12,017 nt of DNA from an uncultured Collinsella sp. Its GTDB lineage: Bacteria > Actinomycetota > Coriobacteriia > Coriobacteriales > Coriobacteriaceae. The DNA lies in contig CALBBA010000260.1 in the NCBI GenBank assembly GCA_937926755.1, positions 1-12,017 on the forward strand, given 5' to 3'. The notes beneath the pieces are model-generated. The model ran no database searches and had not been told where the DNA came from. It was given only the letters and a program-made list of their open reading frames with translations. Positions 6,079-12,017 of the stretch are shown here, in pieces. Position 1 is the first letter of the stretch, and the number at the start of each line of letters is the position of its first letter. The translations under genes were made by a program, and so were the position numbers.

Positions 6079-6885
6079 TTATTGAGAGGCCATGCTTCGG
6101 TATTGCTCGGACACCTGCTGATAGGCCACAAGAAACTTCTGTTTGTATTGGCTTGCCTTCATCGAATTGAAGATGCGACCGACGGGCTCCACATAGTGTT
6201 CGAAAAAGTACGAAGTCCTTCTTCGTAACGCAAACGAACCAGTTTTATAGGGGGACCCGGGGTTCTCTCTAATGCCCTTGAGTAGTGCAAGACACGTTTT
6301 GGGTGTATTGCAGTTGGCGGCAATATCTTGATAGAAACTCTCCCGCTCTGCAGTCATAAAGTCTTCCGAAGCATACCGCGCTATGCAGAACGGGCACACA
6401 GCATCGATAAAGTTCTCAAGTCGAGACCGATCCTCCATGCTCTGCATATTGGCGACCACGAGCGATACCATCTGAACCTCAAAGTCACGCATGTTGTAGA
6501 GCGTCGACTCAAACAAGTCGATCAAGTCACGCACCTCATCATATTCGAGAGGGATATCTTCGGCCCTTTTAAAGAAAACCGTCATCGAACCCGAAAGACC
6601 TTCGCAAAACTCATCGCAGTACGCAACCATAAACTGTGCCGCCGCGTTGTCTTGCATCATATTGAGCACGTCCGCGGCAAATTTGCGGGCCTCCGGGAAG
6701 TTGCCGCCCTTAAAAAACTTGATGGCATTGTCCTTGGCAAACGCGATTTTGCCCGTGGCCCCCAGACGCGCCCGCGAATAGTACATCTCGCGACCGCACT
6801 GGTTGCAATGAACCTTTCGAGTTGCGGGGTCAAACTCGACATCGGTGCTGCCGCAGCCCTCGCAAGTTATTCCGTTGATTTCCAA
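6079..6885 (-). CDS. TFIIB-like zinc-ribbon protein with helical (TPR-like) body; possible YdjG counterpart
   Basis: The 268-residue product begins with a four-cysteine ribbon, ITCEGCGS...VHCNQCGREMYY (C8, C11, C27, C30; CxxC-x15-CxxC), as in TFIIB-type zinc ribbons. The remainder is helical. KDNAIKFFKGGNFPEARKFAADVL (about 51-75) looks like a TPR hairpin, and a lone CPFC pair lies at C164/C167. No membrane segment is seen. The start is a TTG at 6883-6885, supported by GGGGGA six bases upstream; an in-frame stop lies shortly before, and the only other choice, TTG at 6903, has no ribosome binding site. An N-terminal zinc-ribbon protein beside an SPFH gene recalls B. subtilis YdjG in the ydjGHI set, but overall similarity cannot be judged from the sequence alone. 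Confidence 0.85.
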   Translation of the reverse strand: MEINGITCEGCGSTDVEFDPATRKVHCNQCGREMYYSRARLGATGKIAFAKDNAIKFFKGGNFPEARKFAADVLNMMQDNAAAQFMVAYCDEFCEGLSGSMTVFFKRAEDIPLEYDEVRDLIDLFESTLYNMRDFEVQMVSLVVANMQSMEDRSRLENFIDAVCPFCIARYASEDFMTAERESFYQDIAANCNTPKTCLALLKGIRENPGSPYKTGSFALRRRTSYFFEHYVEPVGRIFNSMKASQYKQKFLVAYQQVSEQYRSMASQ

Positions 6886-6939
6886 TAGCTTCCCCCACTT
6901 CAACCATCAAAGTGCCCTGGTAAAAAGCAGCGCGAGCCC

Positions 6940-7641
6940 TTATTTGACAGCGGTCAGCGCCGCATTGCGCTTTTTCCAGATATTGCGCGCATCATGGACA
7001 AGGCCAACCGTAACATCTGCCGGCTCATCGGCACTCATGGAATTCGAGACCGCCTCAAGCGCGGCGGAGAACTGTCGCTCGATCTCTTGAACATGGGGGT
7101 GCGACATGTTGGAACTAAAGGAGATGTCATCCTTGAGCCCTTTGAGTTCGGCTTTAACCTGAGCGTCCTCCGCTACGGCAAGAAGCTGCCCCACATATGA
7201 TCCGAACTGTGCCGTTTGAACCGTCTTTGCGAGGGCGGCGGCAACCTTTTGGTCTGCCCGGCGGGCATAGGAGCCAAGACCCATCTGCACAAGGACAAGC
7301 ACAACGAGAAGAACAACGTTTGCGACAACCGGGATCGTGCTGCCGCCCCACCCATACGCCACAAACGCAAAGTACGTATTGGCAAGAAGGGCAACAACAA
7401 AATAGGCACAGCTGGATGCAATCGGCAAATAATGGATTTCGGTCGTGCTTTTGACCGTGGACTGCTTATCGGACATGGTAGCCGAAATCGAAGCCACCGC
7501 AAAAGCCAAAACCCCAAAACCAAGCGACATAGCAAAGACGATAGGGTTCATCAGCGCGTTTTTGCAGACAAACATGATTACAAGCCACGCCACCAAGACG
7601 ATTGCCTCGCCCAAAATGACACGTTTAACAGAACCGTTCAT
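6940..7641 (-). CDS. Four-TM membrane protein with cytoplasmic tail; possible YdjH counterpart
   Basis: This 233-residue protein has four hydrophobic segments (about 8-26, 32-54, 70-95, 102-123). A 110-residue hydrophilic, helical C-terminus follows, with a basic YARRADQK at the membrane exit, so the tail should be cytoplasmic. I do not recognise a named domain. The ATG at 7639-7641 has a strong AAGGAG at proper distance. The gap to the upstream SPFH gene is only 12 bases, which implies co-transcription and probably joint production. By position it corresponds to the membrane subunit that in the B. subtilis ydj operon (YdjH) helps hold the SPFH protein at the membrane. That link is an inference from gene order. 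Confidence 0.85.
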   Translation of the reverse strand: MNGSVKRVILGEAIVLVAWLVIMFVCKNALMNPIVFAMSLGFGVLAFAVASISATMSDKQSTVKSTTEIHYLPIASSCAYFVVALLANTYFAFVAYGWGGSTIPVVANVVLLVVLVLVQMGLGSYARRADQKVAAALAKTVQTAQFGSYVGQLLAVAEDAQVKAELKGLKDDISFSSNMSHPHVQEIERQFSAALEAVSNSMSADEPADVTVGLVHDARNIWKKRNAALTAVK

Positions 7642-7653
7642 CTTTGTTTCTCC

Positions 7654-9030
7654 TTATTGGATCTTAGTTCCACAATCGGGGCAGAATTTGGTCCCTTCCG
7701 GCAACTCGGCTCCGCAGCTCGGGCACCTTGGCGAGGTCAACCGGTTCCCGCACTCAAGGCAGAACTTGGCACCGACCGGGTTAAGATGCCCACACGCCAA
7801 ACACGCAACACCCTGCTCGAGCTTTTGTCCGCATTCCAGGCAGAACTTAGCACCCATCGGATTAACGTTTCCGCAACCGGGACACACGAGACCGTTTTGC
7901 ATACCTGCGGACGCGGAAGCCGTTCCAACCATGGGAGCAACAGCGCCCATGGTCTGGTTGGCCAAGTTGGAGAAGCCAGCTCCAAATGCACCGCCCATGC
8001 CAACGCCCATGCCGAGTCCCATGCCGGCTCCCATGAGGCCCGATGCGGCACTCCCCTCATTGCCCGCAGCACTCTCCATTACGTCCATGCCGCGCTCCTG
8101 CTGATAGTTGTAGCCTTCGCGCGCACGCTTCCTGGCAAGTGCCTCGGACTCGATGTCCATCTGGGCAGCGTTACCCTGTGCCTCGAGAATGCTCCGCTTA
8201 CGCTGGATCTTCATCTCGTTGATGGCGGCAAGATCCTCTTCGAAGGGCTTGATGCTGTTGAACGAGAAGTTATCGAGTGTGAGACCAAACTCATCGAAAT
8301 AGTTAACGAGCTTGACCTGCATCTGAGACGAGAAGTCGCTCAGATGCGTCGCAATTTTAAGAACGGAAACCTCCTGGTCAACAATCGCCTTAGCAAGCAA
8401 GTCGGGAACATACTCAAGGATTTTTGCCCGCATAAAGGAGGTAAGTTCTTCTCGTGTATAGCGATCTCGCGTGCCCACGACCTTAACAAGGAACTTCCTC
8501 GCCTGAATGGGAACCAGACTCAAATCGTTCTGTTCGATATGCACGCCAAACAAACCGAAGGCGCGAACGTGAACGTTGACGTCTTCCTCAGGGTCTTGAA
8601 CGATGATGGGCTCGGTCGTGCCCCAGCGTAGCTCGTTCATGTAGTTGGTATTGATAAAGTACACAACGGAATGAAACGCCGAGCTACCGCCGGTAAGCGA
8701 ATGAGCGGCATTGCGGAACGGGGCGAATCGGCTGTCTCCCGTGTCGAGCTTGATCTTGCACGGACCGACAAACACGCTTACCTGAGAATCGCCGGCACCC
8801 GTAGCGTCAGTAGAACTGCCCGCCCCCATATTGTTGGTAAAAACGGCAATCTGCGATTGCGCAACCTGAAGATAGGACCCGTTGGGGAAATCCTCGTAGG
8901 GATAGCGGAATGAGACAAGCGAGGCATCTTCGTTGTTGCCAGGCTCCCATTTGATATTGTCGACAGAAAAGGCACCGAGTATTCCGCTGTGCTTTTCTTC
9001 CTTTTCGTTATCGCTATGGAACAGAGACAT
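7654..9030 (-). CDS. SPFH-domain protein of the YdjI/virion-core-like family with three C-terminal zinc ribbons
   Basis: This 458-residue protein has an SPFH core (about 20-265). Family marks visible include VAQSQIAVF, AFHSVVYFINTNYMNELRWGT, PIIVQDPEEDVNVHVRAFG and a helical region ending AAINEMKIQRKRSILEAQ. A charged helical stretch follows, then a Gly/Met/Ala-rich linker (about 320-355) and three tandem Cys4 ribbons: C383/386/397/400, C410/413/424/427 and C436/439/450/453, each of the form CxxCG-x-x-x-P-x-G-x-KFCxxCG. No TM segment is present, so membrane contact would be through the SPFH domain or partners. B. subtilis YdjI, of the same type, helps recruit PspA to damaged membrane (family knowledge). 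The ATG at 9028-9030 has AAAGGA seven bases upstream; an upstream TTG at 9054 has no such site. It is first in the five-gene unit. Confidence 0.93.
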   Translation of the reverse strand: MSLFHSDNEKEEKHSGILGAFSVDNIKWEPGNNEDASLVSFRYPYEDFPNGSYLQVAQSQIAVFTNNMGAGSSTDATGAGDSQVSVFVGPCKIKLDTGDSRFAPFRNAAHSLTGGSSAFHSVVYFINTNYMNELRWGTTEPIIVQDPEEDVNVHVRAFGLFGVHIEQNDLSLVPIQARKFLVKVVGTRDRYTREELTSFMRAKILEYVPDLLAKAIVDQEVSVLKIATHLSDFSSQMQVKLVNYFDEFGLTLDNFSFNSIKPFEEDLAAINEMKIQRKRSILEAQGNAAQMDIESEALARKRAREGYNYQQERGMDVMESAAGNEGSAASGLMGAGMGLGMGVGMGGAFGAGFSNLANQTMGAVAPMVGTASASAGMQNGLVCPGCGNVNPMGAKFCLECGQKLEQGVACLACGHLNPVGAKFCLECGNRLTSPRCPSCGAELPEGTKFCPDCGTKIQ

Positions 9031-9056
9031 GCTGATTCCTTTCGTTAATCCCAAAC

Positions 9057-9071
9057 CACGCGCTCCGCGTG
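9057..9071 (-). promoter_or_regulatory. Hairpin in the SPFH gene leader
   Basis: CACGCG-GAG-CGCGTG on the minus strand forms a 6-bp, GC-rich stem with a three-base loop. It is about 12 bases ahead of the ribosome binding site of the SPFH gene. In the transcript starting near the TATAAT at 9154 it would lie close to the 3' end of a leader of about 115-120 bases. It could modulate translation or leader stability; this is not shown. Confidence 0.35.
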
Positions 9072-9153
9072 TCTAATGAATTGCGAAATGCCGAGCCGAC
9101 AGGCGCATCGAAAGCCCGTGCGTCTCAATCTATCCCCCAACTTAGCTCGGTTA

Positions 9154-9159
9154 ATTATA
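9154..9159 (-). promoter_or_regulatory. -10 box of the probable SPFH-cluster promoter
   Basis: The minus strand reads TATAAT, a perfect consensus -10, about 123 bases upstream of the SPFH start codon. The best upstream partner is the GTGACTAA region near 9180, but its spacing (19-20 bases) is longer than ideal, so the -35 is weak or activator-dependent. The space from 9031 to 9418 holds no protein gene: it contains this promoter, the leader hairpin, the tRNA-like element and an AACGGCCGTT palindrome at 9320-9329. Confidence 0.5.
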
Positions 9160-9227
9160 GCCCTCAAGTCATCGCATTTAGTCACCCGCCGGCGAGCGGT
9201 AATAATGTCGCACCTTTGGTCAACTGA

Positions 9228-9318
9228 CGAAGAACCGGGAGGGTTCGAACCCCAGATACCCTTTTGGGGCACACCCGCTTAGCGGGCGAGTGTCTTCGGC
9301 CTCTCGGTCAGCTCTTCG
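9228..9318 (-). tRNA. Degenerate tRNA-Ser(GCU)-like element, probably a tRNA pseudogene
   Basis: The minus strand shows a serine-tRNA layout. It has a D-arm core ACCGAGAGGCCGAAGAC, an anticodon stem CTCGC/GCGGG with loop CCGCTAA (anticodon GCT at 9281-9283), a long variable arm TGCCC...GGGTA, and a T-loop TTCGAAC. Several normally fixed positions are broken. Base 33 is C instead of U, the D-stem pairs 10-25 and 11-24 are A.C mismatches, and T-stem pair 49-65 is mismatched. The ends pair as an extended helix, ACGAAGAGC with GTTCTTCGT, which leaves three or four surplus bases between the T-arm and the 3' strand. No CCA is encoded. It is therefore tRNA-derived but probably not a working serine tRNA. 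A divergent functional or regulatory tRNA-like RNA remains possible. Confidence 0.6.
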
Positions 9319-9418
9319 TAACGGCCGTTTTAGCTGTAACTAAACTCGTCGGATGGAACAAGGGGAAAGGTATAGGAGCCGCGCACGCCGTAATGCCAAC
9401 ATGTCTCGGCTAAAGTTA

Positions 9419-10852
9419 CTAGCTCTCGTGATAGGCCATAATCGACCGGCACGGATACCCTTCAGAGCCGCATTCCGCAGACGCTACGACCTTTCCGTCT
9501 TTATAAAACTCGACGTACCAAACGTACGTTGCCGCCCCCTCCCAATAGCTTGGCCTATCAGCGACCTTGTACGTAATAGAGGCGTCATCTGTCACAATCA
9601 ACTCGCGCTTGGCGTTTGCAATGAACGCATCCATGTCGGCGATCACGCCATCGTCGCCCGCAGCGGCCTCCCCATCGTCGCCGCTATCGGATGCCGCTTC
9701 AGATGGTGCTTGAGATGCGCCAGTTCGATCGTCTGCAGCGCCAGAGCCGTCCTTCAAAGAGCTCTCCGAAGGCTCCGCTCCTTTGAATGCCTTCCACATA
9801 TCGCTGCTTGCAGACGGCTTTTCAATGTCGGCCTCCGGATGCTCCCCGGCAATCTCGTCAAGAATTTTGCACGCTTCTTCACGCCCCTGGACCATCGTCT
9901 CCTGTGGTTTGCCACCATCCTCGACGGTCCTCACCAAGTAGGCGCCATTCTGTCTATCGAATTCCTTATTTTGAATTTGCACCGCGTCTACGACCTCAGG
10001 ACCCTTTGCAGTAAGCGAAATATAGAAGTCTGCCTGGTTACAATCCTGACTACAAGTAAATTTAACGATGCCGTCCTTACAGACAGTAATGACTTGGCTC
10101 TCACCCTGAGCAATAAAACCGTCATACTGATTCGTCATATTGCTGGAGCCTTCTACCATCTCTGACGAAGGCATAACCGAAACGGCCTTTCCATCAACAA
10201 AGCAGTAGGCACCTACAATCGCCGAAATATCGTTCTGCGCATCGACAGACCCAATAAACAACTCGTCAATTCCGTCGCCGTTCAAATCATCGAAAGCATA
10301 GTAGTAGTTTAAAAAGCCGGGAGCATTCTGGCTGTCATAAACGAATATCTGCCCCAGCCCAGAATCATCGCCGCGCCCCAGAGCCCAGTCGTCGTAGTTG
10401 GCAGTACCAGCTCCCTTCTGCTCGCAATAGCTCACAAAGTCCTCGTAACGCGCAACCACGCCCTCGTAGGCCTTGTGCGCTTTCTTGTTAGCTGCCGCGA
10501 CCTTCTTTTGAGACGACTTATTCTCGACTGCAGCCGGCTGTTCCTGCTGCTGCAGCTGAGGCAGCACAAAGGCCTCGTAAGCTTTGACCAGTGCGTAGGC
10601 GACACTAGCGGTAAAGATGATTGCTGCAAAAATGGCGACAAACGTAGGCACGGCAAAACGGCCGATCTGCCGACGCTGCATCATAAAGGCCGCAAAGGAC
10701 ATATGCTCAGAGGGCGCCGGAGAAGCGCTCTCTGCGCGAGATGCAGCAGGATCGCTCGTCGCTTTTCTATCAGCAGGCGCCTTTGGTGTACCTGAAAGAA
10801 GCGGCTGCTGAGCATTCGCCGGCGCATCATCCACATCCAACGGTTTCCGCAT
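9419..10852 (-). CDS. Single-pass membrane protein with extracytoplasmic Ca-loop-like repeat; N-terminal zinc ribbon lost by frameshift
   Basis: I do not recognise a named family for this 477-residue frame. It has a Pro/Ala/Ser-rich cytoplasmic stretch (1-50), one TM helix (about 66-89), a Gln/Lys-rich helical neck (98-130) and an outer domain with AFDDLNGDGIDELFIG (186-201). The last is a DxNxDGxxE calcium-loop motif of the FG-GAP/VCBS kind. An acidic Ser/Gly/Asp linker (about 355-395) and a compact C-terminal domain ending YPCRSIMAYHES follow. The ATG used here (10850-10852) has no ribosome binding site of its own. It lies inside a zinc-ribbon reading frame that starts at 10908 and would join this frame if one A were added to GGAAACC near 10845. 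The intact product would be a zinc-ribbon/linker/TM/outer-domain sensor-like protein. As it stands the gene is either a frameshifted pseudogene or a sequencing/assembly error. Confidence 0.75.
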   Translation of the reverse strand: MRKPLDVDDAPANAQQPLLSGTPKAPADRKATSDPAASRAESASPAPSEHMSFAAFMMQRRQIGRFAVPTFVAIFAAIIFTASVAYALVKAYEAFVLPQLQQQEQPAAVENKSSQKKVAAANKKAHKAYEGVVARYEDFVSYCEQKGAGTANYDDWALGRGDDSGLGQIFVYDSQNAPGFLNYYYAFDDLNGDGIDELFIGSVDAQNDISAIVGAYCFVDGKAVSVMPSSEMVEGSSNMTNQYDGFIAQGESQVITVCKDGIVKFTCSQDCNQADFYISLTAKGPEVVDAVQIQNKEFDRQNGAYLVRTVEDGGKPQETMVQGREEACKILDEIAGEHPEADIEKPSASSDMWKAFKGAEPSESSLKDGSGAADDRTGASQAPSEAASDSGDDGEAAAGDDGVIADMDAFIANAKRELIVTDDASITYKVADRPSYWEGAATYVWYVEFYKDGKVVASAECGSEGYPCRSIMAYHES

Positions 10853-10908
10853 GCGGAACAGTATCGCGCCCCGTCTTTGATCTTTGCCCCGCAGCTTGCG
10901 CAGTACAT
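10846..10908 (-). pseudogene. Severed N-terminal zinc ribbon of the 9419-10852 gene
   Basis: From the ATG at 10906-10908 the frame reads MYCASCGAKIKDGARYCSAC-G (C3, C6, C17, C20), a complete short Cys4 ribbon of the same kind as in the neighbouring 11060-11677 gene. It then turns into an arginine/methionine-rich nonsense tail. Adding one A at the AAA run (10844-10846) gives ...CSACGKPLDVDD, a natural continuation into the downstream membrane protein. The start has an eight-G tract as ribosome binding site. Confidence 0.75.
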
Positions 10909-10912
10909 ATAT

Positions 10913-10920
10913 CCCCCCCC
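10913..10920 (-). promoter_or_regulatory. Poly-G tract acting as ribosome binding site
   Basis: On the minus strand eight G residues stand four bases ahead of the ATG at 10908 (GGGGGGGGATATATG) and appear to be the only Shine-Dalgarno-like sequence for the zinc-ribbon start. Homopolymers of this length slip in replication, so the strength of this site may vary between cells. The remaining spacer back to the neighbouring gene (10921-11059) holds only a TATCG-AAA-CGATA inverted repeat (10934-10946) and no clear promoter or terminator. Confidence 0.55.
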
Positions 10921-11059
10921 TAGAACTTCAGCATATCGAAACGATAGTCCACAGCCTGCAAACAGAAAAGGCCCAGGACAATTTGCTCGACTGTAAACCT
11001 TTTCTTTCACCTTTCAAATTCGCCTGACCCCACGCGGAAGGCATGCGACGGGCTACTTG

Positions 11060-11677
11060 CTAGGCGCGAGCCATGTGCAGCTTGATTGCCTTGAAGATGA
11101 TGTTGGCAACCGAGACGATAGGCCAAAGTGCCACCATCGTCATCGGGGCTAATTCGGGAACAACCGGAACCGCTCCGTGAATCACGCTGCCCAACCAGTA
11201 AAAAAGCATCAGAACAACGACAGGAAGGCCCACGAGAACCACAAGTTCGATTAGCATAATCGTGATACCGATAATGCCGCCACCATAGACAAAGGGAAGC
11301 CTTACACCGCTGCGGTACAGCGAGATAATTACCTTCCAGGGACCAATCAGAAGCAGCCCCAGCAGAATCATATAGTCGAGCCCCAGTGAGCCCCCTCCCA
11401 GCACGTAATTGAAAAAGAGCACATAGAGCAACGAAATCACTGACGCTCGCGTAAGGGACCCGATGGACTCGCGAAGTGAATCTTGCAGGCAAGCAGCGGC
11501 CTCTGCATCCTCCGCCGCTTGAAACTGAGCCTCGACAGGCTGGCTCTCAATCGGCCGGGCCTCGACGTAAATCGCGTCTCCCGCCGTGCTGGCCGCAGCC
11601 GCGACTGTAGGCGTTCCGCACACGCCGCAGAACTTGGCGCCGTCGTTAATCTCTGCTCCACACTGTTTGCAATGCAT
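11060..11677 (-). CDS. Zinc-ribbon membrane protein, unknown function
   Basis: This 205-residue protein begins MHCKQCGAEINDGAKFCGVCG, a canonical short zinc ribbon (C3, C6, C17, C20). An Ala/Glu-rich linker (22-70) follows, then about four hydrophobic segments (roughly 78-96, 100-119, 133-165 including a likely tight pair, and 178-197), and a basic end KAIKLHMARA. Proteins with this layout are common in Firmicutes and Actinobacteria and mostly uncharacterised. The ribbon presumably sits in the cytoplasm and mediates protein contacts. The ATG at 11675-11677 has AAAGGA eight bases upstream. It is 151 bases upstream of the frameshifted zinc-ribbon gene on the same strand, and the two may be co-transcribed. 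The upstream region to 11816 separates it from a divergent gene. Confidence 0.85.
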   Translation of the reverse strand: MHCKQCGAEINDGAKFCGVCGTPTVAAAASTAGDAIYVEARPIESQPVEAQFQAAEDAEAAACLQDSLRESIGSLTRASVISLLYVLFFNYVLGGGSLGLDYMILLGLLLIGPWKVIISLYRSGVRLPFVYGGGIIGITIMLIELVVLVGLPVVVLMLFYWLGSVIHGAVPVVPELAPMTMVALWPIVSVANIIFKAIKLHMARA

Positions 11678-11816
11678 GATCGGGTCCTTTCTCGTTACCC
11701 CTTTTCTTGACGATCACAAGATACGATTGGCCGTTTATCCGATATAGAGATTTTGACCGGGTAATTTTCCTAAACGTGCTACGCTATTAAACCTTCAGCT
11801 AGAGACAGGGGTAACA

Positions 11817-12017
11817 ATGTTTGAGTTCTCCCAAACACGCACCGTTGAAGGTTCGATTCCGTTTAAGAAAGTCAACCTCATAGAGAACGAACCCAATAGG
11901 CCCGTTGGCGAGGCCCAGCTTGTCTTTGAACTCTACATGCCCACCGAGCTGGCCGGCAGCAAAAGCAACGAAGGGCCCGCACACAGCGAGCGCCATGCCG
12001 ATCTGATCAGGCTGGCA
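11817..12017 (+). CDS. 5' end of an unrecognised plus-strand gene
   Basis: An open frame of 67 codons runs from the ATG at 11817-11819 to the right edge. It begins MFEFSQTRTVEGSIPFKKVN and includes EAQLVFELYMPTELAG. AGGGG stands five bases before the ATG, which supports the start. The product is hydrophilic with no signal peptide, and too little is visible to name a family. It is divergent from the zinc-ribbon membrane gene. In the 139-base divergent gap, TTGACC (11753-11758) resembles a -35 box, with TGCTACGCT (11777-11785) as a poor extended -10 at too long a spacing, so no firm promoter is called. The motif GGGGTAAC occurs on both sides of the gap in inverted orientation (11694-11701 and 11808-11815). 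Confidence 0.7.
   Translation, partial: MFEFSQTRTVEGSIPFKKVNLIENEPNRPVGEAQLVFELYMPTELAGSKSNEGPAHSERHADLIRLA

Noticed and set aside
7216..8631. 471-codon open frame on the plus strand opposite the SPFH gene
   Set aside because: It is the antisense shadow of the SPFH and four-TM genes. Its composition is His/Arg/Asn-rich without domain logic, it has no good ribosome binding site, and the minus strand carries clear families.
9227..9319. Allo-tRNA with 9/3 acceptor/T-arm (selenocysteine-tRNA-like) architecture
   Set aside because: The nine-pair end helix suggested it, but three to four unpaired bases separate the T-arm from the 3' strand, the D-stem is broken and U33 is missing, so a decayed serine tRNA is the simpler reading.
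9353..10165. 270-codon plus-strand open frame opposite the membrane-protein gene
   Set aside because: Antisense shadow with Arg/Cys-rich, low-logic sequence; the minus-strand frame has a TM helix, a Ca-loop motif and a long continuous frame.
11753..11785. Promoter TTGACC ... TGCTACGCT for the plus-strand edge gene
   Set aside because: The -10 matches poorly and the spacing is about 21 bases, so it is mentioned only within the gene entry.
1..12017. CRISPR array or prophage genes
   Set aside because: No regularly spaced direct repeats and no phage structural, integrase or cas-like genes are seen on either strand.

Overview
The window looks like chromosomal DNA of a moderately GC-rich Gram-positive gut actinobacterium, most likely class Coriobacteriia (Collinsella-like). 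This rests on codon bias, gene content and the style of the GGGGACAG/CTGTCCCC intergenic repeats. It is an inference from pattern, not a database result. Every recognised gene is on the minus strand except the last, which runs off the right edge on the plus strand. The intact part of a polar amino-acid ABC transporter ATPase gene fills the left edge.

Region 1 (1-3920) is housekeeping and accessory. It holds the 5' part of an ABC ATPase, then a two-gene unit of a membrane-anchored parvulin-type foldase (PrsA/SurA-like) followed by yqeY, which ends in a strong intrinsic terminator. REP-like palindromic elements lie on both sides of that unit. Next come an orphan PTS EIIA protein and a VapC-like PIN toxin, translationally coupled (TGATG) to a RelB/DinJ-like antitoxin that appears to lack its N-terminal strand. 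A possible insertion-sequence end lies exactly at the break.

Region 2 (about 4030-9160) is a five-gene, closely spaced minus-strand unit, probably transcribed from a promoter with a perfect TATAAT. In order of transcription the genes are: an SPFH protein of the YdjI type carrying three C-terminal zinc ribbons; a four-TM membrane protein; a soluble TFIIB-like zinc-ribbon protein; a large coiled-coil protein with a C-terminal membrane hairpin; and a small acidic protein. The arrangement recalls the Bacillus subtilis ydjGHI module, which accompanies PspA in membrane-stress response, but no PspA-like gene is visible here. A joint membrane-quality role is an inference.

Region 3 (9160-12017) starts with a degenerate tRNA-Ser(GCU)-like element. 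It is followed by a single-pass membrane protein whose N-terminal zinc ribbon has been cut off by a one-base frameshift, and which has an eight-G tract as its apparent ribosome binding site. Then comes a zinc-ribbon protein with several TM segments, and finally the start of an unrecognised plus-strand gene.

The unifying theme of regions 2 and 3 is that four proteins (one now broken) carry short Cys4 zinc ribbons next to membrane-associated or scaffolding domains. This makes 4116-11677 the most interesting part of the window.
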